Positions 9,219 through 16,292 of a stretch of DNA of 64,000 nt are shown here, piece after piece; the stretch's first letter is position 1, and the number at the start of each line of letters is the position of its first letter. The DNA is from Parietichytrium sp. I65-24A. Its lineage: Eukaryota > Sar > Bigyra > Thraustochytrida > Thraustochytriidae. A program made the translations under genes and the position numbers. The notes beneath the pieces were generated by a model, which saw only the letters and a list, made by a program, of their open reading frames with translations, made no database searches and was not told where the DNA came from. Location: the NCBI GenBank assembly GCA_012862575.1, contig BLSF01000061.1, positions 1 through 64,000 on the forward strand. Reading direction: 5' to 3'.

Positions 9219-10157
9219 TTAGTTTTCCGTTGTGAGGCGCTTTCTCCAATGACTATCAGTCGTACTAATACTCTTACCCTCGAGGAACTTGGCACTGATT
9301 ACCTCTGGGACTAGAAACTCGCCCTTCTCACCTAGTCCGAACAGTTGATGCAGAATTGTGATTCGCTCGTCCGCCTTCCGAACTCCACAGACACGCTCTA
9401 GGACACGGTTGACGATGATTGGTTCATGTCTACATGCAACTAGGAACGACGCGACACTGTCATTACAGTCCATAATTTCATTGATTCGTTGCGCTCGCTC
9501 TTTCTTAATGTACTTGAGCTCTTGGAGATGCGTTGGTGGGACGCGTGGCAATCTGGCGAGTTGAAAGGCGCCATTTGTGAGCTCTCTGGCTTTGATGAGA
9601 ATTTCATACAGCGCGGCAACATCGACATGTGCCTGGTGCGCGCCTTCCAACTCGGTTCCGTAGAGCATTTTGTAGAGTTTCCCTAACGCGTAGCCACCGT
9701 AAGGGATGTTAGGGAAATACGTTCGGAACGCGGGCAACGAGTCGAGGAAACAAAACTTGTCCAGATTGATTTGATCGATCAATCCAGTGCGCCACAGTTC
9801 TTTGATGAGGATCTTTTGGTCAAATCCAAAGCAATTATGTGCAATCATGTTGACAGTGTCGTACTGATCAATTTTGTAAAAATCCATAAAATCCTTGAAA
9901 ACCCGGTCGAAAGATGCTTCGTTGCGCACATCATCCGAGTAGATCCCGTGATAGTCCCGTGAGCTTTTCTCAGGGATCAAGATTCCTGGGTTGACGAGTC
10001 GGTTGAAGAAGAATTTCTGATCGGGACGATTTGCGTCCATCGCGCTCAATTGAACGATCCGATTGTAGGTGGACATTAAGGCCATCCCAGGACAACCGGT
10101 TGTTTCAAGATCAAAGATCAAGGTTAGAATGTTTGCGTTGTTGTTCGTCTCCATCAT
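9219..10157 (-). CDS. DEDDh-family 3'-5' exonuclease
   Basis: The fold is that of DnaQ/RNase T-type exonucleases. Exo I is FDLETTG (Asp16, Glu18), Exo II is AHNCFGFD with the conserved Asp, and Exo III is HQAHVD, where the His and the Asp five residues on fit the DEDDh subclass. At 312 residues it carries about 120 residues beyond the core. It should remove nucleotides from 3' ends, in proofreading, recombination or RNA turnover; which one cannot be told. It shares a bidirectional TATATA promoter (10209-10216) with the Snf7-like gene. Confidence 0.9.
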   Translation of the reverse strand: MMETNNNANILTLIFDLETTGCPGMALMSTYNRIVQLSAMDANRPDQKFFFNRLVNPGILIPEKSSRDYHGIYSDDVRNEASFDRVFKDFMDFYKIDQYDTVNMIAHNCFGFDQKILIKELWRTGLIDQINLDKFCFLDSLPAFRTYFPNIPYGGYALGKLYKMLYGTELEGAHQAHVDVAALYEILIKARELTNGAFQLARLPRVPPTHLQELKYIKKERAQRINEIMDCNDSVASFLVACRHEPIIVNRVLERVCGVRKADERITILHQLFGLGEKGEFLVPEVISAKFLEGKSISTTDSHWRKRLTTEN

Positions 10158-10208
10158 TTGCTACTGAAAGGAGGTTTGCTTCATATTCCATCGCATCGGT
10201 GTAATTTC

Positions 10209-10216
10209 TATATATG
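10209..10216. promoter_or_regulatory. Bidirectional TATATATG promoter
   Basis: This TATA-type box sits 52 bases from the exonuclease ATG (minus strand) and 47 bases from the Snf7-like ATG (plus strand). Confidence 0.65.
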
Positions 10217-10262
10217 TGTATGAAATCACCATGCACTGAAAGACGAAAAAAAAACAAAAGGA

Positions 10263-10943
10263 ATGCCCTCATTCTTTTGTCCACTACCGTCATTCTTTAG
10301 AGGATCCAAAGACGAGGAAAATATGGAACTCATTTCCAAGTACGATTCGAGGATTAGCGACACGCGCGGCGCAATGACGGAACAGATCATTCGCCTAAAG
10401 AAACATGCTGATTTACTACAGCAAATGGATCGAGGTGAAATTGACCAAACCCACCGCGACGCTGCTTGCGCGGTGATCAAAGCTGCACACAACAACATTC
10501 TGATGCATGAAAAGTTGATCAAACACTATGAAGGACTGAAGAATCAGATCCATCTAACGATGATCAACAATGAGATTGTAAACTCGACGTCTGAGATGAA
10601 TAGTGCAATGGGTAGAGTTCACCAAAACATGTCCGTGGACCGTGTGGACAAGATTCAAGAAGGCATGATCGAAATGGTAGATCGAAATCAAGAGATTGAT
10701 GAGACAGTCTCCAAGCTTGAGATTGCCATGGAAACTTGTCAAGAGAATCTCTTTTCAACTTATACAGCATCGACTAACAAGAACAGTGAGATGGACTCGA
10801 TCCTTTCAAGGTATGCTCATCTACCCTCGACGGCTGACCTTGCTGATTCACTCCCACTCTTACTTTCTTCAGGTCATCATTCTGCTACTGCGGTCATGAG
10901 TACTTCCACTGCTGCAGCAAAGCAAATGAATCCAGTAATCTAA
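10263..10943 (+). CDS. ESCRT-III (Snf7/CHMP4)-like protein
   Basis: At 226 residues the length matches CHMP4/Snf7. The N-terminal MPSFFCPLPSFF resembles the amphipathic membrane-inserting start of Snf7. A long helical region follows. Residues around 118-150 align with the most conserved part of CHMP4: AMGRVHQNMSVDRVDKIQEG against AMKAAHDNMDIDKVDELMQD, followed by a DRNQEIDETVSK match to the DQQELAEEIS helix. The acidic tail and a clear C-terminal MIM1 motif (Vps4 binding) are not obvious; the tail is Ser/Thr/Ala-rich instead. ESCRT-III subunits polymerise on membranes and drive reverse-topology scission. A virus copy could act in budding, envelope wrapping or nuclear egress, or poison host ESCRT. 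Family assignment is from visible similarity; function is inference. Confidence 0.85.
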   Translation: MPSFFCPLPSFFRGSKDEENMELISKYDSRISDTRGAMTEQIIRLKKHADLLQQMDRGEIDQTHRDAACAVIKAAHNNILMHEKLIKHYEGLKNQIHLTMINNEIVNSTSEMNSAMGRVHQNMSVDRVDKIQEGMIEMVDRNQEIDETVSKLEIAMETCQENLFSTYTASTNKNSEMDSILSRYAHLPSTADLADSLPLLLSSGHHSATAVMSTSTAAAKQMNPVI

Positions 10944-10958
10944 AAAAAATCTTTTATA

Positions 10959-11699
10959 TCACATGTTAAAGCGGTCATTGTAACCTATCAATTCCGGGAT
11001 TTTGCTTTTCATCACAAGCAATGCCTTGATCTCTTTATTGAGGCTCATGATGAGCTTGATGTTTGGAATGTTGAAATGGTGCTTACCGTCATTGTCCATC
11101 TCTACAACATGATTCTTGAGGTGATCCCTAATACGTCGAAAGGTACGAATTTGATCTAGTATTTCGTCCGTGGGGAACCACGTGTGTTTGACGAGATGTT
11201 CGCGTACACACTCCAACGACCAATCCATCTGGATGTCCGGTCGAATGTATCGTTCATAGTAGGCGTGCATCACCTTGGCAAGTGCATCTGTAGACATGTT
11301 GACACGATTTTGTGAGTATAAATTGAACAATTTCACAAATTTGGGATTTTTGCTTAGATTTCCGTTGTTTAAACTCATGCATCCGAAACATTCGTCGTAT
11401 TTGACGGCGGCGATTTGATCAAATTCAAGCGCGGTGCGTTGTTTGTTATTCATCAAAGACGAGATACTCCCCGTCTCGTCCGCGCCGCCCGCATCCCCGC
11501 CCGCGCCAATCGAGTCATTTTCTTCGAGAAATCCGTTTCCATCGTCACTAAGGAAATTACTAGTAGTGTTACGCTGGACGCGGCGGCGCTTAGAAGAAGA
11601 AGAAGAAGAAACGTGTTGGAAGAGCTCGTCAAGCGCTGCTGCTGCTGCCGCGGAGGATGAGGAGGAAGATGAAGACGAAGTGTTTGGTTTGTTGTCCAT
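10959..11699 (-). CDS. Conserved-looking hypothetical protein, 246 aa
   Basis: The first 80 residues are low-complexity (Ser run, Ala run, a KRRR nuclear-signal-like patch, Gly/Ala). The C-terminal 160 residues look folded and begin with a CFGC motif; they contain a conserved-looking helix pair around YYERYIRP and CVREHLVKHTWFP. I cannot name the family. The end lies 16 bases from the end of the convergent Snf7-like gene. Confidence 0.75.
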   Translation of the reverse strand: MDNKPNTSSSSSSSSSAAAAAALDELFQHVSSSSSSKRRRVQRNTTSNFLSDDGNGFLEENDSIGAGGDAGGADETGSISSLMNNKQRTALEFDQIAAVKYDECFGCMSLNNGNLSKNPKFVKLFNLYSQNRVNMSTDALAKVMHAYYERYIRPDIQMDWSLECVREHLVKHTWFPTDEILDQIRTFRRIRDHLKNHVVEMDNDGKHHFNIPNIKLIMSLNKEIKALLVMKSKIPELIGYNDRFNM

Positions 11700-11745
11700 T
11701 TTGTTGAATTACAGTAGTGCTGATTATGTATATAACTATGTATGA

Positions 11746-12072
11746 TCAGCAGCGCTTCCACAATTCGTACTTGGTGCTGACAGTGGCGGGAACATGCAGT
11801 GTCGAGAACACGATGTTTGTTTCGTGGACCAGTTCCGCAATAAAGTACCTCATTTTTGGAGATAGGGAACTGCGATCGATGTTTTGTAAATGGAGTTTTC
11901 TATGTATTGCAAAATAAAGTAGTACAGATATAAACTGATCAAAGGATAGTTCTTGATCACTTAGACAAGGAATTTGCATGCCCCATTGGTCTAGGTCATC
12001 TATCAAATAGTCTACTTGATATAGTTTTTGTAAGAGTTGTTCCATGTCTGCAATGTATTCGAACTTTGACAT
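11746..12072 (-). CDS. Hypothetical protein, 108 aa
   Basis: The frame is open further upstream, but the first in-frame ATG is at 12072 and gives MSKFEYIADMEQ. The protein is helical, with no motif I recognise. It is divergent from the SUMO-motif gene, and a TATA-like CTATACATC near 12168 may serve both. Confidence 0.6.
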   Translation of the reverse strand: MSKFEYIADMEQLLQKLYQVDYLIDDLDQWGMQIPCLSDQELSFDQFISVLLYFAIHRKLHLQNIDRSSLSPKMRYFIAELVHETNIVFSTLHVPATVSTKYELWKRC

Positions 12073-12223
12073 GTTTGAAGGGTTGAACCGGACCGTATTT
12101 GAGCGTCTTTGTTCAATATCTGGAGGAGGCGTCAAGTTTATCAGCCTTGCCTCGAGCTCATCCACTAACTATACATCAAAAAGGCCTCAAGTCACTACAA
12201 CTGACAACAACAAAAGACGAAAG

Positions 12224-12646
12224 ATGTGCCGGGCTTCGTTAGAGCCAGAGGTCTTTACGACATCACCTGCTTTCAACATCAAAACAGAGCCGGAGGAGAT
12301 GGTCTTTACTACATCACCTGCTTTCAACATCAAAACAGAGCCGGAGGAGATGGTCTTTACACCTCCATCGTCACCTGCTTTCAATATCAAAACAGAGCCA
12401 GAGATGACCTCATCTTCTATCCATATTAAATCGGAGCCTGGTGTTGATGACTTCTCTTTCGACGATGAAGATGTAATCTTCATGGATATTAAAGCAGAAC
12501 CCGAGGAGAGTGAAGAACAAGTATTCAAAACTGAGGACTTGGATTTTGATATGGAAATATTCTCAAAAGAAGAGTTAATGGAGCTGTCATGCGCTGCTGG
12601 TGAAAACAAAGAACTATTACCATCATATTCTATTTTAGCAAATTAA
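12224..12646 (+). CDS. Small acidic protein with six tandem SUMO-consensus (psi-K-x-E) motifs
   Basis: Start at 12224 gives 140 residues; an in-frame ATG at 12044 would run into the divergent gene. The sequence is dominated by psi-K-x-E motifs: NIKTEPEE twice in a 17-residue tandem repeat, NIKTEPE a third time, then IKSEPG, IKAEPEE and FKTED. The first three sit in SPAFNIKTEP, which fits the synergy-control form P-x(0-4)-[IV]-K-x-E-x(0-3)-P found in SUMO-regulated transcription factors. Acidic residues after each site fit the negatively charged SUMO-site variant. No folded domain is visible. It may be a poly-SUMOylated scaffold or a decoy for the host SUMO machinery. Confidence 0.8.
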   Translation: MCRASLEPEVFTTSPAFNIKTEPEEMVFTTSPAFNIKTEPEEMVFTPPSSPAFNIKTEPEMTSSSIHIKSEPGVDDFSFDDEDVIFMDIKAEPEESEEQVFKTEDLDFDMEIFSKEELMELSCAAGENKELLPSYSILAN

Positions 12647-12676
12647 AGACTATTTATCTGATGATTCATTTCTAAA

Positions 12677-12697
12677 TGAAATCACCAGTGTCGCCAA
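12677..12697. repeat. Copy of half of the palindrome at 59839-59908
   Basis: TGAAATCACCAGTGTCGCCAA in the gap between two genes matches the right arm of the palindrome at 59888-59908 at all but one position. Confidence 0.7.
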
Positions 12698-12706
12698 TCC
12701 ATCTAC

Positions 12707-12937
12707 TTATGCAGATGGATGTATTAGATGTGCCACTGGACGCTGTTTCAAGTTGGTCGTTGATGTTAGGTTCTTTGGAGTCACTTCAACAAGTCCGTCC
12801 GAATCTTCTGTCTGTGGCTTCTTATTCTTCATAGCTCTGACAATGAGTAGAATCAAGATGATCATTCCTAGAACAATAGCAATTTCGTTTTTACGAAGCA
12901 GAACCTGCTCATACCAAGATAGTTTGATTACTTTCAT
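12707..12937 (-). CDS. Single-pass membrane protein, 76 aa
   Basis: A basic N-terminus is followed by one strongly hydrophobic segment (about residues 18-36, IAIVLGMIILILLIV), then a polar 40-residue tail. No family is recognised. It is divergent from the 115-residue gene and shares its TATA cluster at 12970-12984. Small single-span proteins of this type are often virion membrane components. Confidence 0.7.
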   Translation of the reverse strand: MKVIKLSWYEQVLLRKNEIAIVLGMIILILLIVRAMKNKKPQTEDSDGLVEVTPKNLTSTTNLKQRPVAHLIHPSA

Positions 12938-12969
12938 GATGACTAATTTGTTTTTTTAGAAGTTGGTGA

Positions 12970-12984
12970 TATATGTATATATAG
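12970..12984. promoter_or_regulatory. Bidirectional TATATGTATATATAG promoter
   Basis: The box lies 33 bases from the minus-strand ATG at 12937 and 25 bases from the plus-strand ATG at 13009. Confidence 0.65.
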
Positions 12985-13008
12985 AGTTTTCTTTAAAGCA
13001 AAACCAGT

Positions 13009-13356
13009 ATGGATGAAGTGACGATTCGAAGTAACAAGAGATCTGCAATTGTAGAATACGTCGAGAAATTGCGTTCCATGACATCTACAGCCTCAATTGT
13101 AGCTGCGTCTTCATCTGTACCTGTATCTGCATCTGCGACTACGGTATGTTTGTCACCATATTGTGAATCTGAAGAAATAACGCGAATCTATTATAGCAGT
13201 CACTGTGTCAATCCGATACGTTTGAATGTATTTAAAAATGATTTATGTGAAATGTGCTGGAACAAGACGTTCAAGGCAGAAACGTATAGTAGGCAAAATG
13301 TAAGAGTGTCATCTTGTGGCGAACAACTAATTAGGATCGAATATATGTACGAATAG
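13009..13356 (+). CDS. Hypothetical small Cys-containing protein, 115 aa
   Basis: No family is recognised. A Ser/Ala/Thr/Val-rich stretch at about residues 24-45 is followed by six cysteines (CLSPYC, SSHC, DLCEMC, SSC) that could form a zinc-binding unit. A clear TATA cluster lies 25 bases upstream, which supports the call and the start. Confidence 0.65.
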   Translation: MDEVTIRSNKRSAIVEYVEKLRSMTSTASIVAASSSVPVSASATTVCLSPYCESEEITRIYYSSHCVNPIRLNVFKNDLCEMCWNKTFKAETYSRQNVRVSSCGEQLIRIEYMYE

Positions 13357-13389
13357 AGGGTCTAGAACAATTTACTTGCTTTGTTTTTT

Positions 13390-13827
13390 ATGAATTACTC
13401 CATCATTTATATTCATGGAATCGCTCATCCAAAGGGGGAAGAGCGTGACTATGATGGTTACTTTTTGAATGTGTTTGAAATGGATGATTTTTGCAAACAA
13501 CTTGTCGGGAAACCCGTGTACATTGAACACAAGAGCCCATATGTCGTTGGATATGTGCATAAAGCAAGCGTTACACCGGGAAATGAGATTTACGTCGAAC
13601 TAAAATGTAATGTATCCGACACAATCAATCGATCGATCGAGATAAAATTACAAAACTGGAAGTTCGCGATGCTCTCTTTAGGCCATAATGTTGAAGAGGA
13701 AACATGTGCTGAAACAGGGGTGCCTCGAATCAAGCGAAAGATTCCACAAGAGGTGAGTATTGTCCAAAAGGGAGCACGAGACGATACGGATATATTCTAC
13801 TGGTTTAAAACAATACAAAACTACTAA
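13390..13827 (+). CDS. Capsid maturation (prohead) protease, assemblin/HK97-protease-like
   Basis: The ATG at 13390 gives 145 residues. The core pattern of the herpesvirus assemblin (S21) / HK97 prohead protease fold is visible. Strand VGKPVYIEH carries the candidate nucleophile-activating His47 and is followed by a VVGYVHKASVTPGNEIYVEL barrel section that mirrors the assemblin sequence after its INIDH motif. The segment FAMLSLGH carries Ser96 as candidate nucleophile. EVSIVQKGARDDT matches the prohead-protease E-[VI]-S-x-V signature and its assemblin counterpart, with Glu121 or a nearby residue completing the triad. There is no scaffold domain in this reading frame. Such proteases cleave the internal scaffold during capsid maturation. 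Found by motif reading only, but three motifs in order and at family-like spacing make it convincing. Confidence 0.78.
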   Translation: MNYSIIYIHGIAHPKGEERDYDGYFLNVFEMDDFCKQLVGKPVYIEHKSPYVVGYVHKASVTPGNEIYVELKCNVSDTINRSIEIKLQNWKFAMLSLGHNVEEETCAETGVPRIKRKIPQEVSIVQKGARDDTDIFYWFKTIQNY

Positions 13828-14954
13828 TTTTCAGGGTGTACTTTGATCTTTGTCTTTGAGTCGCCATAATATTCGGGGTACTCTTGTAAGAGTAGGTCCA
13901 TTTTAACAATTGATCCAGGTGCAAGAATGAGGTATTTTGCGCGTTGTTTACAATTCTTGTATCGCTCCAAATCATCTGCGTTCAAATTTTTCGCCATGCG
14001 TGGGTTGATGTCATCTAAAGTCACCGATCTTCGCCGAAATGGTTCCGCATGAGGATGTTGCTGTTGTTGTTGCTGTCGCTGTTGCCGTCGCTGTTGCTCT
14101 TGCTGTTGCTCTTGCTGCTGCTGCTGACCTAAGACCATTGGATGATGATGTTCTGCTTGTCTCATCCGCTTGAATTTTAGTAAAAAGTAGTTGAAATCAA
14201 ACGTAATCAGCACGCAACTCATGGCAGTAAGGTCAGTTCCAAGTAGAATAAGCCTCTCTGTGTTTGTGGCGGCGGTAATGGAGGACACCATTAGTACAAT
14301 TGTGCTTGCACAATACAAAAGTGACCCAACCAGAGCTCGATACCAGAGATTTTCAATGAGGAGAAACAAGGTCTGTGCTCTTTTATCATTACCCATTGCC
14401 TTGCATGCGTCTAATAGACCACTAAACACAAGGTCTGCTTTCGTAAAGGAACGCGTGATGATTATTGTCCAACATAAAAGTGAAAGTGTACAGGACGGGT
14501 AAATGAACCATTCTCTATCTTCCTCCCCGATTGTCATCAACCGCGTGATTCCAATTGTCACAAACGTGAGAATCATGCCTATCATCAAGTATCGATGAAG
14601 GTATATCACGATCATGGCATTGTAGCGTACCAATGGCGCTGTCGATGATGGATACTTGCGCATTTTTTTCTGTTGAATAAAAGCAATGTCATGTAATTCC
14701 GTGTTGAAGAGAGAAATAAAGACACCCGTCAGAATTGCAATCACAGTTGCAATGATAAAATGATCAGCATCTGTAAGATCGTCGGCGAGAGAGAACAACA
14801 CTCCTCGCTCCCGAATCAAGTTTACAATGGCATAGATGATCGTAAAAACATAAATGCACTTTGAATATAACCTCGTTCGAAACGTTCGTGACAATGAATT
14901 GATGTTTACAATGACGATCAGGAGCATTTGCAAGATCACACGAGGGATGTTCAT
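13824..14954 (-). CDS. Multi-pass membrane protein, 376 aa
   Basis: The upstream part of the frame lacks an ATG, so MNIPRVILQ at 14954 is taken as the start. About seven hydrophobic segments fill residues 1-260. A Gln-rich run (CAG-coded) and a polar C-terminal domain of about 110 residues follow, presumably cytoplasmic or internal. No transporter motif is recognised. The stop codon interleaves with that of the capsid protease (CTAA at 13824-13827). The next gene on the same strand ends five bases upstream. Confidence 0.75.
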   Translation of the reverse strand: MNIPRVILQMLLIVIVNINSLSRTFRTRLYSKCIYVFTIIYAIVNLIRERGVLFSLADDLTDADHFIIATVIAILTGVFISLFNTELHDIAFIQQKKMRKYPSSTAPLVRYNAMIVIYLHRYLMIGMILTFVTIGITRLMTIGEEDREWFIYPSCTLSLLCWTIIITRSFTKADLVFSGLLDACKAMGNDKRAQTLFLLIENLWYRALVGSLLYCASTIVLMVSSITAATNTERLILLGTDLTAMSCVLITFDFNYFLLKFKRMRQAEHHHPMVLGQQQQQEQQQEQQRRQQRQQQQQQHPHAEPFRRRSVTLDDINPRMAKNLNADDLERYKNCKQRAKYLILAPGSIVKMDLLLQEYPEYYGDSKTKIKVHPEN

Positions 14955-14959
14955 CTTTT

Positions 14960-15412
14960 TCAACAAAAGTCCAGTTGCAAACAAAGCTCGTCTTCTGAAT
15001 CGTGACCGCGAGTCAAATTCCAGGACTGTCGTGAAGAGGAATCGAAGGGTAGGAGGATCTTGTTTGGATTAGAAAAGGTTAGAATCACCGAATATTCGCA
15101 CTGACTCTTCTTGACAACCCGCGTCGCCCGCGGCTGATCCCAACGGAATTCTGGATTGTAGAGTGCAAAGAGGAACATTGTCCGTTGAAATTGGTACTGG
15201 GTTTCTTGTGAGACGCCTTCTTCGTCTATGAAAAACGTTAGCACATCACCTAAGAGTGTCGTGGTAGGTTGTTCTACAAAGTAATTAGTGGTCAAGGTCC
15301 AGAAGTGTTCATCCTTATTATACTCTACAAGAATTGGGTAAGAGTCGGACGCATCAAAGGAGGTGCTGCGAATCACGTTCGACGGAGTTCCTCTTGCCTT
15401 AAATTGTTTCAT
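14960..15412 (-). CDS. Hypothetical protein, 150 aa
   Basis: The start MKQFKARG at 15412 overlaps the end of the dNMP-kinase-like gene by 14 bases. The protein looks like a mixed alpha/beta domain with many aromatic residues; no family is recognised. It lies in a tightly packed three-gene minus-strand cluster (kinase, this gene, membrane protein). Confidence 0.65.
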   Translation of the reverse strand: MKQFKARGTPSNVIRSTSFDASDSYPILVEYNKDEHFWTLTTNYFVEQPTTTLLGDVLTFFIDEEGVSQETQYQFQRTMFLFALYNPEFRWDQPRATRVVKKSQCEYSVILTFSNPNKILLPFDSSSRQSWNLTRGHDSEDELCLQLDFC

Positions 15413-16169
15413 TTTCGTTATACAAACCGAGTTCTTCTCGCATGTATCTCTCACACGTGTAAACAAATTCGTAGCATGTTGCGAAAATTTTGCGATCGTT
15501 CGTAAAGCAGTGATCTGCGTTGTGAACATGTGAATCGCTGTTCTTCATGATATCAAACAGAAGTGACTGAGCGCGCGGAGAGCTGTGGCTGTGATTAGGA
15601 GTGTCAGATGGAGATAAAATTCCCATGGTAGTGAAATTGTCACCGTATTTCTCTTTCAGACGCAAGCAGTCGTCGAAAAAGTACAAGTCATCAATCACAA
15701 TGTGAATAGTAGCATCATATGAACTGTCTTCACTGAACTCATGCTGCTGCTCCTGCTGAATGTAGCGATCAATGTCTGTACACGCGCGTTCTACGAAATA
15801 GTTAGGATTGATTTTACGTAGACATCCACACATGTATTGAAAGAGCATCTCGGGTGTTTTCATCGGCGCGGAGGAAGAGGGTAAGTTTACCGTTTCAGGT
15901 GAAAAATGTGTTTTCAATGCCTCCCGCGGGAAATCAAAGAGGTCCATGCAAGCATTTTTTGTTCGTTTAAACAATGAAAATCTCTTGAACCGTCGCGCTG
16001 ACACCATATACCGTGCTAACGAGCTTTTACCCGCGTTGCATTTTCCGAGAATTCCGATGATGACAACTTTTTGGCGCGGCTGTGATGGCATGGCGATCTC
16101 ATGAAACTCCGTATCAAGGATTTCATCTTCATCGTTGGTGTAAATGCTTTCAAACTCTAATTCATCCAT
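15399..16169 (-). CDS. P-loop deoxynucleoside monophosphate kinase-like protein
   Basis: A P-loop, GKCNAGKSSLARYM, starts near residue 40 in the position typical of dNMP kinases. A later strand, IHIVIDDLYFFDDCLRL, resembles the conserved DDLRYPNE region of phage and viral dNMP kinases and lies before a helix rich in charged residues. At 256 residues the length is typical. It is a distant relative of the clearer dNMP kinase at 54249-55163. It likely phosphorylates nucleoside monophosphates, but substrate-binding residues cannot be read with confidence, so a loss of activity is possible. Confidence 0.6.
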   Translation of the reverse strand: MDELEFESIYTNDEDEILDTEFHEIAMPSQPRQKVVIIGILGKCNAGKSSLARYMVSARRFKRFSLFKRTKNACMDLFDFPREALKTHFSPETVNLPSSSAPMKTPEMLFQYMCGCLRKINPNYFVERACTDIDRYIQQEQQHEFSEDSSYDATIHIVIDDLYFFDDCLRLKEKYGDNFTTMGILSPSDTPNHSHSSPRAQSLLFDIMKNSDSHVHNADHCFTNDRKIFATCYEFVYTCERYMREELGLYNENETI

Positions 16170-16199
16170 ATTTGATGAATGGATTTTTGTGTCATGGTA

Positions 16200-16208
16200 T
16201 ACATATAT
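16200..16208. promoter_or_regulatory. Bidirectional TACATATATAG promoter
   Basis: The box is 31 bases from the minus-strand ATG at 16169. It also faces the plus-strand gene starting at 16293, implying a 5' leader of about 60 bases there. Confidence 0.6.
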
Positions 16209-16292
16209 AGAACACTCAAAGAGGCATGTAAATTCGATTCATCCAGACCCGCAAAGTCACGAGCAAGAGCGAACGAACAAAGACAAAACAAG

